Source: Ptiloglossa arizonensis (taxonomy: Eukaryota; Arthropoda; Insecta; Hymenoptera; Colletidae). From it: a stretch of 64,000 nt of DNA. The translations under genes and the position numbers were made by a program. Position 1 is the stretch's first letter; the number at the start of each line of letters is the position of its first letter. The stretch lies in NCBI RefSeq assembly GCF_051014685.1, contig NC_135058.1, forward strand, positions 8,532,811-8,596,810, in the 5' to 3' direction. Shown here piece by piece: positions 36,735 to 48,494 of this stretch. The notes below the pieces were generated by a model, which saw only the letters and a list, made by a program, of their open reading frames with translations, did no database searches and was not told the origin of the DNA.

Positions 36735-37290
36735 ATAAAAGTTCGTCAACCTCGGAGGTATCTGATCTCGAAATCTACTCATCTTATTCGACTCTACTCG
36801 AAAATCACACTGCTGTTCCTTTAATCTCGAAATCTACTCTCTCGTCCGAACAGATTCATCCTCGTCAACTACATTCGTTACCTCGTACGATTCTACTCGA
36901 TACTCATATTCTGTGTCTCGTCGATCTCGAAATCTACTCATCGTATTCGACTCTACTCGAAAATCACACTGCTGTTCCTTTAATCTCGAAATCTACTCTC
37001 TCGTCCGAACAGATTTATCCTCGTCAACTACATTCGTTACTTCGTACGATTCTACTCGATGCTCGCATTCTGAGTCTCGTCGATCTCAAAATCTACTCAT
37101 CTTATTCGACTCTACTCGAAAATCACACAGTTCTATCTTTAATCGTAAAATCTACTCTCATTTGAACAAATTCACTCTTTCAAGCTACATTCGTCAGTTC
37201 GCGCGATTCTACTCAGAAATCACATTTTTTATTCCTCGATCTCAAAAATCTACTCTATCGTTCGAACAAATTCCCGCTCGCGAGTCATAT
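36735..37290. repeat. Tandem array, unit 159 bp with two half-units, about 3.5 copies
   Basis: TCTCGAAATCTACTC or TCTCAAAATCTACTC begins units at 36766, 36925, 37084 and 37240, spaced 159, 159 and 156. The same word recurs inside each unit (for example near 36823), so the unit is itself an old duplication. Each half ends in ACTCTACTCGA or GATTCTACTC. The 139-codon + frame 36913-37332 is a product of the array. Confidence 0.9.
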
Positions 37291-37894
37291 TCGACAGAAG
37301 CTCGAATCGTTAGCTCGGACAATTCCATTTGAAAGTCACACACGCCGTTCGTCGATCTCGTTGGTTCACCGTAACCGTAATCCTCAAGAGGACAGAGGAC
37401 GGGAGGGGTGGAAGATGGGACGATTTCGATACCTCCCAGGGAAACGAGAGGAGAACGACGAAGGATGAGGGCTGGGGGCTGATAAAACACGGGACGATTT
37501 CTTTCCGCGTTCAGGCGCCGATCGTCATTGCGCAACGCGACTTACGCATCATTCGCTCGAGGATTAATCATCGAAGTGTCTTTCTCTCACACACACACAC
37601 ACACATAGTCTCTCATCTATTCCGCTCTCTTTCTTTTTTCTCTTTTAAATAATCAATTTTTCCCTGTTTTTTTCTTCCTTCTTCCTCGTTCGTCGTTTCA
37701 CGATCTCGCGTCTTCTTTTCTCGTTAATAATTAACCATTCACACACACCTCGCGTAACCTTAAGTAGTTTCATTTTTTTACGTTTTATTGCTTTCAAATT
37801 CCGTACTGAAGACGCAAACGGCTTGGCATCAGCCGAGGGGAAGGGTGGGGAATTAAAAACATCGGTCGGAGAATGATGCGCGGGGGAGAGAACC

Positions 37895-37913
37895 GGGGGT
37901 AGGGGTGGGAGGG
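37895..37913 (+). other. Strong G-quadruplex motif
   Basis: G-runs of 5, 4, 3 and 3 with loops of 2, 1 and 1 bases form a canonical short-loop quadruplex motif. Another G5 run sits just upstream at 37882, and a G12 run at about 37963. Confidence 0.6.
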
Positions 37914-38114
37914 ATTGAAAAGTATCACTTTTAGACAAGGAGGTACGGTTTTCAGGGGTTAAGGGGGGGGGGGGCGAGATGGTCGCGAGAAGGGGATACA
38001 TTCACGTGGGGGGAACTCCGTTTAGATAATTAGTAGACGATGACAACATGTAACGTACGTAAAAATGATAGATTATTAGCGTATTAAATGTCGTTAATAT
38101 TTATACCTTTATCA

Positions 38115-38232
38115 TATCTATATATCTCTACATATATCTATATATACATATATCTATACACCTATACACACACACACACATATAGATATATATATACATA
38201 TACATATACATATATATATATGTATATATAAT
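38115..38232. repeat. (TA)n/(CATA)n/(CA)n microsatellite region
   Basis: Compound run of TATATC, CATATA and CACACA words. Confidence 0.9.
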
Positions 38233-38849
38233 TTTCATATTCTTGTTTTGGCTGCGCGTGTAGCGTGTATACGTGCCCGTATAGATATCCGCACGTCGAG
38301 TTTCAGGTGTGTCGTGATTCCTTCAGTCGTCTCTCCAAACTGTGTGCGTGTGTGTTTGCTGGTTCGTGTCGCTGCGTGTGTTTTTTTTATTTTCTTTTTT
38401 TCTTTTTTTTCTTTAGGCCTTGAATCACGTGTCGTCGCGCGCGAAAAGTCTTGCGGATCCTCGAGACGCGGGTTCGTTGAGCGGGTCGTTCAACTTTTCG
38501 AACGATCGATGGATCACTTTCGAGGAAGCTTCAAATCTCGACGCGAACTCCCGATATTTTTCACAACGCGTCCTAACCACCCAGTTAAGTACCTTGTCCA
38601 TCTAAATGTCGTCCCTCGATAAAGATTTCGAAAATACGGTACAGTGTCCACGGTTGGTAATCACGTGACCACTCGCTATCCAGTCGCTATCCCCACTCCG
38701 CAAGGAGTGTTCCTCGTATCTGGTCAGCCGCGTGATCGTCTCGACCAGTCTGGACTACTTTCGTGCAAGTTCGATACAAATATCCTCTCCTACGTCGACT
38801 GCACTCACAAGTCTCGAACTACTGTCATTTGAACTACCGTCATGATTTC

Positions 38850-39270
38850 TTTACAGAAAGGAAGAAACATTTTGGGAATTCTGCTGACGTTACTGGACCA
38901 TTTTGTTTCATACCATGTTCTATTGGGTGGATCAGACTGAGTTCTTTACAGAAAGGAAGAAACATTTTGGGAATTCTGTTGACGTTGCAGGACTAGTTTC
39001 TTTAATACTTTTCCCTATTGGATGCATCAGACTGACGTCCTTCCAAAAAGGAAAGAAACATTTGACGAAATCTGTCGACATGACTGGACCATTTTGTTTA
39101 ATACTTCTTTCAATTGGGTGCATCAGACTGACGTCCTTCCAAAAAGGAATGAAACATTTGACGAAATCTGTCGACGTTACTGGACCATTTTGTTTAATAC
39201 TTTTTTCTATCGGGTGCATCAGTCTGACATCTTTCCAGAACGGAAGAAACATTTCGGGAATTCTAATCAA
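38850..39270. repeat. Tandem array, unit 96 bp, 5 copies
   Basis: The anchor CAGAAAGGAAGAAAC or CCAAAAAGGAAAGAAAC lies at about 38864, 38949, 39044, 39140 and 39236. The last three intervals are 95-96 bases. As 96 is a multiple of three, the translation also repeats every 32 residues: 125 codons on the + (38903-39280) and 214 on the minus (38932-39576). Most differences between adjacent units change amino acids, which argues against a selected protein. Confidence 0.9.
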
Positions 39271-39789
39271 TTGTTGGTGACATTTTGAAAAATCTCGAAA
39301 GAAGATCAGCCTTATCTGGGTTAAGGGAGTCTCCTCGAGTTGAGGGAGGAATTCACGGAGAAGACATCGAAGTCGATGGATTTTCGTCGTAGTGGGGATG
39401 ATCGTTCTACATCGAGCTCGTCGAGTGCATCGAACGATGGATCTCGATCGAATCGGTGCACTTTGTCGACGATGGAAAGCGTTAAACTCACCCAGGAGAG
39501 GTGTGTCGCGACGAGAAGCTAATAGAATCTCGGTTCCTCGCTGGCCAAGCCGATGGTTCGAAGGAACTCGAGGCACTCGAGCTATTTCGGTCGATTAGTT
39601 TCGAAATTTCGTTCGAAAGTTCTGTACTGATCGGAGTTGAAAAGATGGCGAGAAGGTCCCCCATTTTCATCGCCTGTTAAAGCCATACGATTATCTACTA
39701 AGAGATGCTTATCTCAGACGGTTTACTCGGCCCTCGAAGATCTACGACCGAGCAAAAATTGCTTCGCGTTGTCCACATTCTCCTTAAAG
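39271..39789. other. Gene-free unique sequence
   Basis: CpG-moderate DNA with short frames on both strands (39340-39522 +, 39488-39670 -). Nothing recognised. Confidence 0.5.
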
Positions 39790-40420
39790 GTGCTACGACA
39801 TTCCCCTGAATCCAAATGACATTCTTCTAACCTCTCGTAGTACTAATAAATGCGATCACTTTGGCCAATAGTACACTACGACCGAAATTATGTGTCGATT
39901 GAATTGCACAACCAATATCGAACTCACATTCCTTACTTTCGTCTTCTTTCCAGCTCTCAATAATACTGTTCCTATTTGGAAAGAATGCAAACGAAACGAT
40001 ACTACAGCAAGAGATGTCCCTAGCTCGTTCCGTCTACTTGGATGACACGACCAACTACTGTACGCAGATGAGAAGTTGACCTCTCAAATCCTACATTTTT
40101 CTCGCACATGTATACTATATTCTCCCCAATCCAGATGACATCTTTTCAACTCCTCGTAGTACATACACGCAACCACATTATCCAATAGCTACGATAGAAT
40201 ATTACGACCAATTGGATCCGCGTTTCTAAGTCTCGTGTCATTTTTCCAACTCGGAACAGTACCAATTTCAAGTCACTCTCGATCAATGTACCGCTTTGGT
40301 CGATAATCGCGCCGGAAAGACAGGTTTAATCCGTTCGATCTGACCAATTAGATCCGCGTTCCGTTCGCAGGACATCTTCTCATCCGCGCACAGTACCAAC
40401 GATGCTAACGCGATCGCGGT
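39790..40420. repeat. Diverged direct repeats, unit about 100-320 bp
   Basis: GACATYNTTCTAACYCNTCGTAGTAC-like words occur at 39818, 40137, 40235 and 40371. ACGACCAATTGGATCCGCGTT near 40205 matches TGACCAATTAGATCCGCGTT near 40340. Copies are old and unevenly spaced. Confidence 0.5.
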
Positions 40421-41234
40421 TACCCTTGCAACGATCGACTCGCACACGCGACCAGTTTACCCGCGTAAAAACACGAATCCATCCACGGTTCCCTCGGTAT
40501 ACAAGGGAGGACTCGTAGCTGCCGCCGCGGCAATTAATAACGGAGTCCCCGACGTCGATCATTAAACGGCGAGACTAATTGGAGCCGCTCGAACGACGAC
40601 CGATCCGAGCGTCGTTGGCGGATTATCGTGGAAATTCGGCACCCCGCTCCCTCTTGTCGTTTCAGAGCCGACAAACCGTGAATGAACGAGACTCGACGAA
40701 ACGACGCCATTTTTTCCTTTTTCTTTTTTTCTTTTTTTTGCTTCTTCTCCTACACCTAGAAAAACCACGCGCGTTCTTCTTCACCGTCGAATCGCAAAAA
40801 TCATCCATTTCGTTCACCTCTCCATCGTTAATGTCAACGTTCAAGCGCGAGTCTACCCTATCGCGATTTTTTCGTGTTTTTTCTTTTTTCTATTTTTTCT
40901 TTTTTCCTTCTCTTTTTCGTTTAGAAAAATATATATCGTCGTCGTTGCTCCAACGCCCACGACTATCGGAACCTAACGTTTAAAATAATACTTTTCGACA
41001 TTGGTCCGGATCGGACATGCGCCGTCCGCGTTCATTGCTGATTTTTTGAGCGTGGGACAACCTCGCGGCGAACCGTACGCTACGAAGATCGATCTCGCGT
41101 CGTCGATGGATCTGTTGGCGATCGATCGATCGTCCCGGGGTGAACAGCCTCGGTACGAATCGGGTCACGGATGAAAATATCGCTCCCCTGGCGATTGTTC
41201 GTGAAAAAAAGGAAACGGTAAATAAGAATCGCGC
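40421..41234. other. Gene-free DNA with T-rich tracts
   Basis: T/C-rich tracts at 40710-40745 and 40865-40920 account for the 134-codon + frame 40579-40983. CpG-rich unique DNA occurs at 41000-41170. No gene is recognised. Confidence 0.5.
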
Positions 41235-41545
41235 GAAGATATCGATCGTTGAACATTCTACGGAAACTGACTATCCAGAGCATTTCTTTTTACCGATTAC
41301 ACAAAACTGTCAATCGGTGAATAATGTACGGAAAATTACCATCAATGTCGTTGCTTTTTTTTATCGTTTATAGTAACTGTCGATCGTTGAGTAGTCTACG
41401 GAAAATTACCATTGAAGTCATTGTTTTTCTTACCGATTACTCGAAAATGTTAATCGTCGAACAGTGTATAGAAAATGATTACCAATCTCTCGAAAATATT
41501 AATCGTCAAATAGCGTACGTGAAATGATTAACGGAGTCGTTGTTT
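41235..41545. repeat. Tandem array, unit about 50-71 bp, 5 copies
   Basis: TCGTTGARNANTSTACGGAAAATTACC-like words recur near 41244, 41315, 41384, 41455 and 41503, each with a TTGTTTTTCTTACCGATTA-like segment that is shortened in one copy. Confidence 0.75.
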
Positions 41546-42188
41546 TTCTTTTTTCTTTTTCCCTGAGCAAATAAGAGGAAAAGGCTCCAATTTGATCGCG
41601 ATCGTGGACAAATAAATATTTTGCGTATCAGTGCTTGCAGAAATCATTTCGAAGACACTCTGGTGTTAATTTCGAGTCGGTAGCTTTCTCGGTGATTGAG
41701 ATTTTCGTCACGTGCGCTGAAAACCACGAACGTACCGAGAAATAAATTCAAACGTAACCGTTACTCACGAGAGGTTGTTACAACATTTTACGAAGAAGAA
41801 TTGCGTTCTTTTCCATTGATTTTCGGGTCGAGTTACTTTAAATTAAGTTAAGCATCTTATCCACGGAGGTTACGTTTCATTGCGGCAATTAATGTCGAAC
41901 CTCGCCCGATTCGCCATTCTCGAGATTACTTTTTCTCTCGATGTTATTACCGTATTACCAGCCGTTATTCTCTTTACGGCGCGATAAAGCCGATATTATT
42001 GTAGACTCGCGAGTCGAGCCACCGACATATCCGAAACAATTAGACAGACTTCTTTATTTATTCCGAGTACGAGCGAACGCATCTACGATTCATACGCGCA
42101 CTTTGTATCGCGCCGATTGTGCAACGGAAATACAGTGTCTCGGTTCCGTTCACCGTTAAATCGCGATTATTTTTAAATTTCCTCTTTG
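41546..42188. other. Gene-free unique sequence
   Basis: AT-rich unique DNA. A 72-codon + frame (41941-42159) has no recognisable motif. Confidence 0.5.
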
Positions 42189-42960
42189 AAAGTTCGCTCC
42201 GAAATACAACGCAACACGAGAACTCAATTCATCGATAACAGCAGCGAACCGAACGATTCATTACACGAAATGTTATTTTCCTTTCTCAACGTTTGCTTCG
42301 AAATAAATCGAAACGCAAATGGTTCATTTATCGCAAAGAATATTATTTTCGAATTGCCTTTTTCAAAGTTTGCATTGAAATAAATTCTAACGCAAGGGGT
42401 TGATTTACTAGAAGATATATTATTTTCGAATTCCCTTTTTCAAAGTTTACTCCGAAATCAATTCTAACGCAAGGGGTTGATTTACTAGAAGATATATTAT
42501 TTTCGAATTCCCTTTTTCAAAGTTTACTCCGAAATCAATTCTAACGCAAGGGGTTGATTTACTAGAAGATATATTATTTTCAGTTTCTCTTTTTCCAAAG
42601 TTTGCTCCGAAATAAATTCTAACGCAAGGGGTTGATCCACTGCAAAATATATTATTTTCAGTCTCTCTTTTTCAAAGTTTGCTCCGAAATCAATTCAAAC
42701 GCAAGGGATTGATCCACTGCAAGAAATATTATTTTCAGTTTCTCTCTTTCCAAAGTTTGCTCCGAAATAAATTTCAACGCAAGAGGTTGATCTACTGCAA
42801 GAAATATTATTTTCGGATTCCCATTTTCAAAGTTTGCTCCGAACTGAATTTCAACGCATGGGGGCGATCCACTGCAAGAAATATTATTTTCAGATTCCCT
42901 TCGTAAAAGTTTGCTCGGAAATAAATCTCAGAGCAAGGGTTTAACGCGTTCGCGACGTCA
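42189..42960. repeat. Minisatellite, unit 77-78 bp, about 10 copies
   Basis: AAAGTTTNCTCCGAAATNAAT begins units at about 42189, 42288, 42365, 42442, 42519, 42597, 42674, 42752, 42829 and 42906. From 42288 on the spacing is strictly 77 or 78. Units share AACGCAAGGGGTTGATY, RAAGAWATATTATTTTC and a CCCTTTTTC end. The units at 42442 and 42519 are almost identical while the edges are diverged. The short + frames seen here shift from unit to unit. Confidence 0.95.
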
Positions 42961-44744
42961 TCGCGAGTCATTATTTCCCTATTTCCTTTTTCGTACAATT
43001 TCCATTCGAATCCGTTTCGCCGAGTGCAACGATAATAATTCTTTCGCCGCGAGCGTTCGAGGAGATTGAGAATCGTCGCTCTAGGGACACTCAAGGAACT
43101 CAACTTCGTCCCGAACCGTTCTAGAGAACCCTTTCGCGTATCGTGCGCGTTCCGAAAACCGATTTACCCTAGCGCTCGATCACGAATCGATGCGATCGTA
43201 CGCACTCGAGGATCTCGATCCCGCGAAACGCTGCTCGCGCGACAAACAACGAGGTAGGAGAGTTCGGAGTGCCGACACAACACACCGACGCACGGACTAC
43301 GGGGGTTGGGGGGCCACGAGGGGAAGAAAAACCACCTCGGGGGGATGGAAATGTGTTCTGTTTGCGTTGCACTCGTACGAGAGAGATCGTGTGTACCCTT
43401 CTGTACCTTTGTTCCTTTTGTCTTCATATTTCGCCTGTTTGCGTCTGTCTTCGTACTCTCCCGTGTGTACCTACGCGCGTATCTGTCTATGTATATGTGT
43501 GTGTGTATATATATATATATATATCTGTACGTATGCATGTGTATTTGTATGTGTTCTATCGTTACGATAATCAGTCCGAAAGCTATGCACGTAATATCGT
43601 AATAATAATGTACCATATATCATTATACGTATATAAATAAATATATATGTATGTATGCATATACACAGAATAACGTTACACACAGCACATATATACATAT
43701 ACGTACTGTGTTTAGTCACGCGTGTGTATCACCTTATCGGTAAACTCAGCGGTAATTTCCTCGGTTCTCGTGTATCTTTTATTCAAATTTCTTTCCTTTT
43801 TAAATATCGCGTTATTCGTCGTCCGGGAATGAAACTCGATCGTTCTACGTGTACGTGTTCGTAGGTGTACGTGCGTGTGTGTCTATGTGTAGTACGGATT
43901 CGAGGGTCGATTAAAATTCTAACACGGATGCATCTCTCGGTTGAACGTCCCATCGCCGCGGTTGGAGCAACGTCCTCGTTATTTTCCCACCCTGCGTCTT
44001 TCGTCCCATCGATGGGCGGCGGGTTCGATCGTCCTTCGGTTCCTCCCTGTCCGGGGCCACGTCGGCCATGTTCATCCCTCTCTCGGGTGGTTCACGCGCG
44101 CGCTACATCTACCCGGGGCGACCGTTCAAACGGCGAGATCATCGCGTTGGCCTACATTCTCTCTTTCTCTCTCTTTCGTTTTCTCTCTCTCTCAACGATC
44201 ATCGATCACCTAACGCGAAACGCGACGACAACGAAACGGTTGCGTCTTTATCTGTGGTTCGTCGTGTACGCAGCCTTAAGTAACTAGGCTAGGGGAACGT
44301 TTTGGGCAGTACGTGGCGTGTATTCTCCTTCCTCTTCTCTTCTCTCTCTCGCGTCACCGGATCCTCTCATACGTCGCAGTTACGGTTCTACCGTGTTCGA
44401 TCGAATCATCGGCGGTCATTGTCGCCCATGTAACCGCCTATCGTCGAGATAGCTGTCCACCTGGGGTTTCCGGTTTCTTGCTCGTCTTCTCTTTCTTTCT
44501 CTCTCTCTCTCTCTCTCTCTCTATCGCTCTCTCGCTCTTTCGTTCTCTCTCTCACGGTGACGCGGAACGGAAACACGAGCCGATTTATCGGTAAACGTAA
44601 TTCCGGGCCCGTTCCGCGCCTTTCGTTTCACGGATGACTTCGCTACGGTGTCTCGACCGACAACCACGACGACGAACTCGGCGATTTGGAAAAGAAGACC
44701 TTGCAAATCGATCTAGGGAGAACGAAAACCAGACCCTCGATACT
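42961..44744. other. CpG-rich and microsatellite DNA without a recognised gene
   Basis: CpG-rich at 43040-43340 and 43920-44110. It also holds GT/TA-rich sequence at 43480-43530 and TC tracts at 44155-44195 and 44483-44525. Minus frame 43164-43616 and + frames over the same bases (43190-43570, 43269-43640, 43306-43602) compete for one locus and run into (TA)n, so none is called. Confidence 0.5.
44483..44525. repeat. (TC)n microsatellite
   Basis: CT dinucleotide run on the + strand with few interruptions. Confidence 0.9.
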
Positions 44745-45000
44745 ATTTCGAACCCTCAAATATCGAATTTTCAATGTGGATCGAAAGTTTCTTTTCTGGA
44801 GAGTGGTATTTGGAGAAAATAAACAATGAAGGAAATTATTTCGAACGCTACGAATTTTCAATGTGAAGTGAAATTTTCTTTTGGAGAGGTATTTAGAGAA
44901 AATAAAAAATGAAGGGAACTATTTCGAACGATTTAAATCTTCGATGTATCTTTGAAATTGTTTTTTTGAAGGGGTATTCGAAGAAAATGAAAAATGGTGG
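44745..45000. repeat. Tandem array, unit about 84 bp, 3 copies
   Basis: GAATTTTCAATGTGRA starts at about 44766 and 44850, with a third, weaker copy near 44935. Each is followed by TTTCTTTTNTGGAGAG, GTATTTRGAGAAAATAAANAATGAAGG and TATTTCGAACG. Confidence 0.85.
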
Positions 45001-46428
45001 AGATACGATAAATGGCTCGGGGTAGGATGAATTTGAACTTTTCACGTTGGATGTACAATGAAAGGTATAAATATCGTTCCAATGGAAAGAAATAACCGCG
45101 AGTGTACAATAATCTCACTTTTATCATTTAGATTCACGACGGATGATGAATCGTCCGAATGTGATGGCTGAATTCGCCCTTAGAAGAAAGTTTGTTTCGA
45201 AACGAGACGAAGCGATCAGGGGCGTACCTAAAGTATTCGATAACCTCGAATAATTTCTATATTTGAACGCACAGAAAAATGTATCGTGTACGCGATCGTT
45301 TAAACGGTACTCTTCGATTGGAAATAAGAAGAATGATTAAAAATTCAGCGAAATAATATTTCTTTTATTGAAAAACAAAATAAAAAAAAACACACGAAAT
45401 CTCTAGAGCTTCGTGTTCTGTAAAAACGATCAACGATCTAATTAAAATTCACGCAGATTAGAGAACGTTGCACACGTGTCATGATCGAGCGCGAGAAATT
45501 CTATAATAATTTCAATTTTCGAACAGAATGCACGCACACATGGTCGAGAAGAATCTTAAAAAATAATATACAGCACAATACATTTTTTGTTACTTTTAGT
45601 GAATTTTTCTATTTTCTAACTAGTCCTGATATTCGAATTCTTGTTAATCGACAAACTCCCCGTTGGTTTCGAACAGTGAGTACGCCACTGGAAACGATTC
45701 GTGGAATCAGAGTGTCGAGGTATGAGAATATGAACGAAACGTCGACACTTTCGCGACCGATCACGAAATACCGTTTCTTTTCGCGGATTAAAATCGAGCA
45801 TCGTTCGTTTCTTCGAGAATACTGTCGCATGTCGGTTCAATTTAAAAATAATTTTCAATATACCCGCGCGAAAGTAACCGTAACTACGTAATCGTAATAA
45901 AATGTTCAGATTGACAGATATCGTGAATCAATGATCGGTTTAAATTCTTATTTATTTGGAAAAAAATAATTCGTCCCTGAAGAGATTGAAACAATACTAC
46001 GTATGTCGTTTCTTAGAACGTAACCTGAATATTTTCTCCGCATTATAAACAAATTACAGCAACGTTCGCCGGTACACCACGATGGTCCCCGAAGTAGATT
46101 CCCTCCCCTCGGTGGGAAAGCTTGATTAAAGATTTTTAGTAAATTTTTTTGCAAAATAAGAAATTGTGCGATGCGTGTTTACAATATTGTCTCTCCAATT
46201 GGTCGTAATAGTGTTTCCATAGATCGAGAAAATTCGGGAACCATCGTCGGTACACCGCGTTACTCTCGTTTACACAACAAGTTATCTCCACTTTTTCGAG
46301 AAAGTTAATAACAAAGTGACAACGGTACAAACTTGCAATTAGTCGCGTTTATGGAACATTCTCGAGCCCGTTCGTCGAATCGTTCGTCCGGGATGCTCAC
46401 CCTTGACCGTGAAAGAGTACCGATTATA
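45001..46428. other. Gene-free AT-rich unique sequence
   Basis: No gene is recognised. A 136-codon + frame (45481-45891) is opposed by minus frames over the same bases and has no motif. Confidence 0.5.
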
Positions 46429-46580
46429 CAGGGTGATTACAAAATAATTGAACACTTTCGGAAACGTATTATTTAATAATTAAATTTATTCTGGAATGAA
46501 TTCGTCTACAAAAAACTGTTCCTTTACAAATTTCGTTTAGTCTACCTAGTTATACGAAACTTAGCCACTGAATCACCCTG
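46429..46580. mobile_element. Candidate 152-bp MITE with CAGGGTGATT terminal inverted repeats and TA target duplication
   Basis: The left end CAGGGTGATT (46429-46438) is the exact reverse complement of the right end AATCACCCTG (46571-46580). A TA dinucleotide flanks both ends (46427-46428 and 46581-46582). The interior is AT-rich and non-coding. Short length, perfect terminal inverted repeats and TA duplication are the signature of a non-autonomous Tc1/mariner-superfamily element. The inverted repeat is only 10 bases and I see one copy in the window, so chance is not excluded. Confidence 0.6.
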
Positions 46581-47078
46581 TATCGAAGAAGCATCGAATT
46601 ATATAATGATTAAAATTCTATGCCGTTCGTTTTATGCGTCGACGAATTACAAATAAACATTTTTCGTGCGCGGTTATCGTCCGCATGCGTTACGTAGGTA
46701 TCGTACGGGGGAAAAGAAATGAAATTTTCGTAAAAATTTTATTCGTAACTGGAAATGTGTCTTCCAGCGGTATGCGCAGCGAGTAAAAATGGCGGCGAGC
46801 GTTCGTCGTTCGGCTATGGTGTACGGTCGCGAAAGTGTTGGTAAAATGAATCGAATCGTGCGCGATCGAAACGTATAAAAATTGCAATGGCGTAGGAAAC
46901 GAATCGAAACGAGAGACCATCGTTCGAAACAAGCGAAAGATGAAAACGAACATCGATGATAAAACAAAGATGGCGACTCGAGCGATCGAAGAAACGGACG
47001 ATCGAGGTTGTTGAAGATAAAATCGAGCGATTGATGTAGCAATTCTTTTGAACAAAAAAATGAACGAAAAAATTTTAA

Positions 47079-47109
<31 letters not shown>

Positions 47110-47534
47110 TATTCGTACGGTTCCTTCGCTCGTGTATCGGTTTCTTTTCCAACGCCGTTTAATTCCGTTTATTGCTATGACGCTGCAGACCGACCACTAG
47201 AAGGACGTCCCCTAATATTAGTTACGTTAATTAACGTTAATTAAAAACCTACGGCGCCCCGATCGTGCGCGCCTTAATTTTAAAAGATTAACCACGCTAC
47301 ATTGATATAAATATATATATGTATGTATGTATGCACGTGTACGCGGGTCGATCCATATACACGCGGATTGTGTATCGTGTCCACCTGGTGTGTATTTAAA
47401 TGTACACGCGTACACGGTACTCGTTTACAGCAACTAGGATTTTTATAATCTACGTACAGTTTTACGTCGGGAATGTTACACGAGCGGGTCGATGTCTCTA
47501 TAATTCGCACTTAGGGATTATTTACGAATTAATC

Positions 47535-47573
47535 GGGGGACGGGGGTTCTGGGGGGGGGGGGCTGGTGGGGGG
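47535..47573 (+). other. Long G-run / quadruplex-forming motif
   Basis: G-runs of 5, 5, 12 and 6 bases are separated by 2, 4 and 5 bases. One run of twelve Gs is unusual in the window. Confidence 0.6.
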
Positions 47574-47759
47574 ATGGTAAGACTCGTCAAAAGGGGTGAA
47601 GGGGCGACGGGTGTGTAAACCGTGTCACACACGCGCACCTTATCTACTTTTACTTCGGGAAACGTTACGCGATTAATATCGATCTGTAAATGGCATCGTA
47701 CCATATTACAAATACGGTGCAGTCCTGGATGATAATATCTGGATCATCCGTCGTTATTA

Positions 47760-47880
47760 TCGTTACGTAATATATAATAATTATATTTATATATATATAC
47801 ATATATATATATATACATACATATAAATACATATATATATATATATATATACACATATATATATATTTATATATCATACA
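47760..47880. repeat. (TA)n microsatellite region
   Basis: Long TA alternation with CATA interruptions on the + strand. Confidence 0.9.
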
Positions 47881-48235
47881 CAGAGCGTAGGTATATAATA
47901 TTTATCGTCATATATATTTAGATTTAAATATTACTTTTAAACTTTTATAACGTTTCATAGATCGAAAAATAAATATAAAAATAAACCGGGCATTTAGGTA
48001 TTAATATTTTGTATTAATAATTTTTTCATCTTTTCCTCCTCGTTCCACCTCCCTTCGCCTGCGCACAATCTCGTATCCGCCATTCCGCGTCTCCTTTCTC
48101 CATTTTGTTCAACGTTTCGCCTCCATCTCCGTCACTTTCTTTTCTCGCGACGCTCTAAAAAACTTCTCTCGTTTGTCTTCGGTCGCGAACAGCGATTCGA
48201 CGAACGTTGAGCTTGAACGTTCTATCGATAATCTG

Positions 48236-48318
48236 TCTCTCTCTCTCTCTCTTTCTTCTCTCTCTCTCTCTCTCTCTCTATTTCTATCTCTCATACATAC
48301 TCTCTCTCTCTCTCTTTC
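48236..48318. repeat. (TC)n compound microsatellite
   Basis: Two TC runs separated by TATTTC and CATACATA words. Confidence 0.9.
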
Positions 48319-48494
48319 TCCAAGTTTTATATCGAGGTTCGTTGTTCTCGTCAGACTCGTCACGAACGCGTCACTCGCGCGTTTTACATTCTTTCCATCG
48401 ATTTTATTTAGTTATTTATTTATTTGTTTTTCGTTAATTGTGCGTTTGTTGGGGTTCGACGGAGTTCGCCGCCGAACGATCGGCAAAGCCACGT

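Larger units (their letters stand above)
37291..38849. other. Gene-free DNA with CA, G-rich and TA tracts
   Basis: Holds a (CA)n run at about 37589-37606, T-rich tracts at 37628-37690, a G4 motif at 37895-37913, a G12 run at about 37963-37974, TA/CA-rich sequence at 38115-38232 and a T-rich tract at 38380-38415. No gene is recognised. Confidence 0.5.
46581..48494. other. Gene-free DNA with TA and TC microsatellites and a G-rich motif
   Basis: CpG-moderate unique DNA at 46680-47040 carries two overlapping minus frames (121-122 codons), neither recognised. TC repeats lie at 47083-47106 and (TA)n sequence at 47293-47330 and 47760-47880. TC tracts at 48236-48318 explain the 136-codon + frame there. 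Confidence 0.5.
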
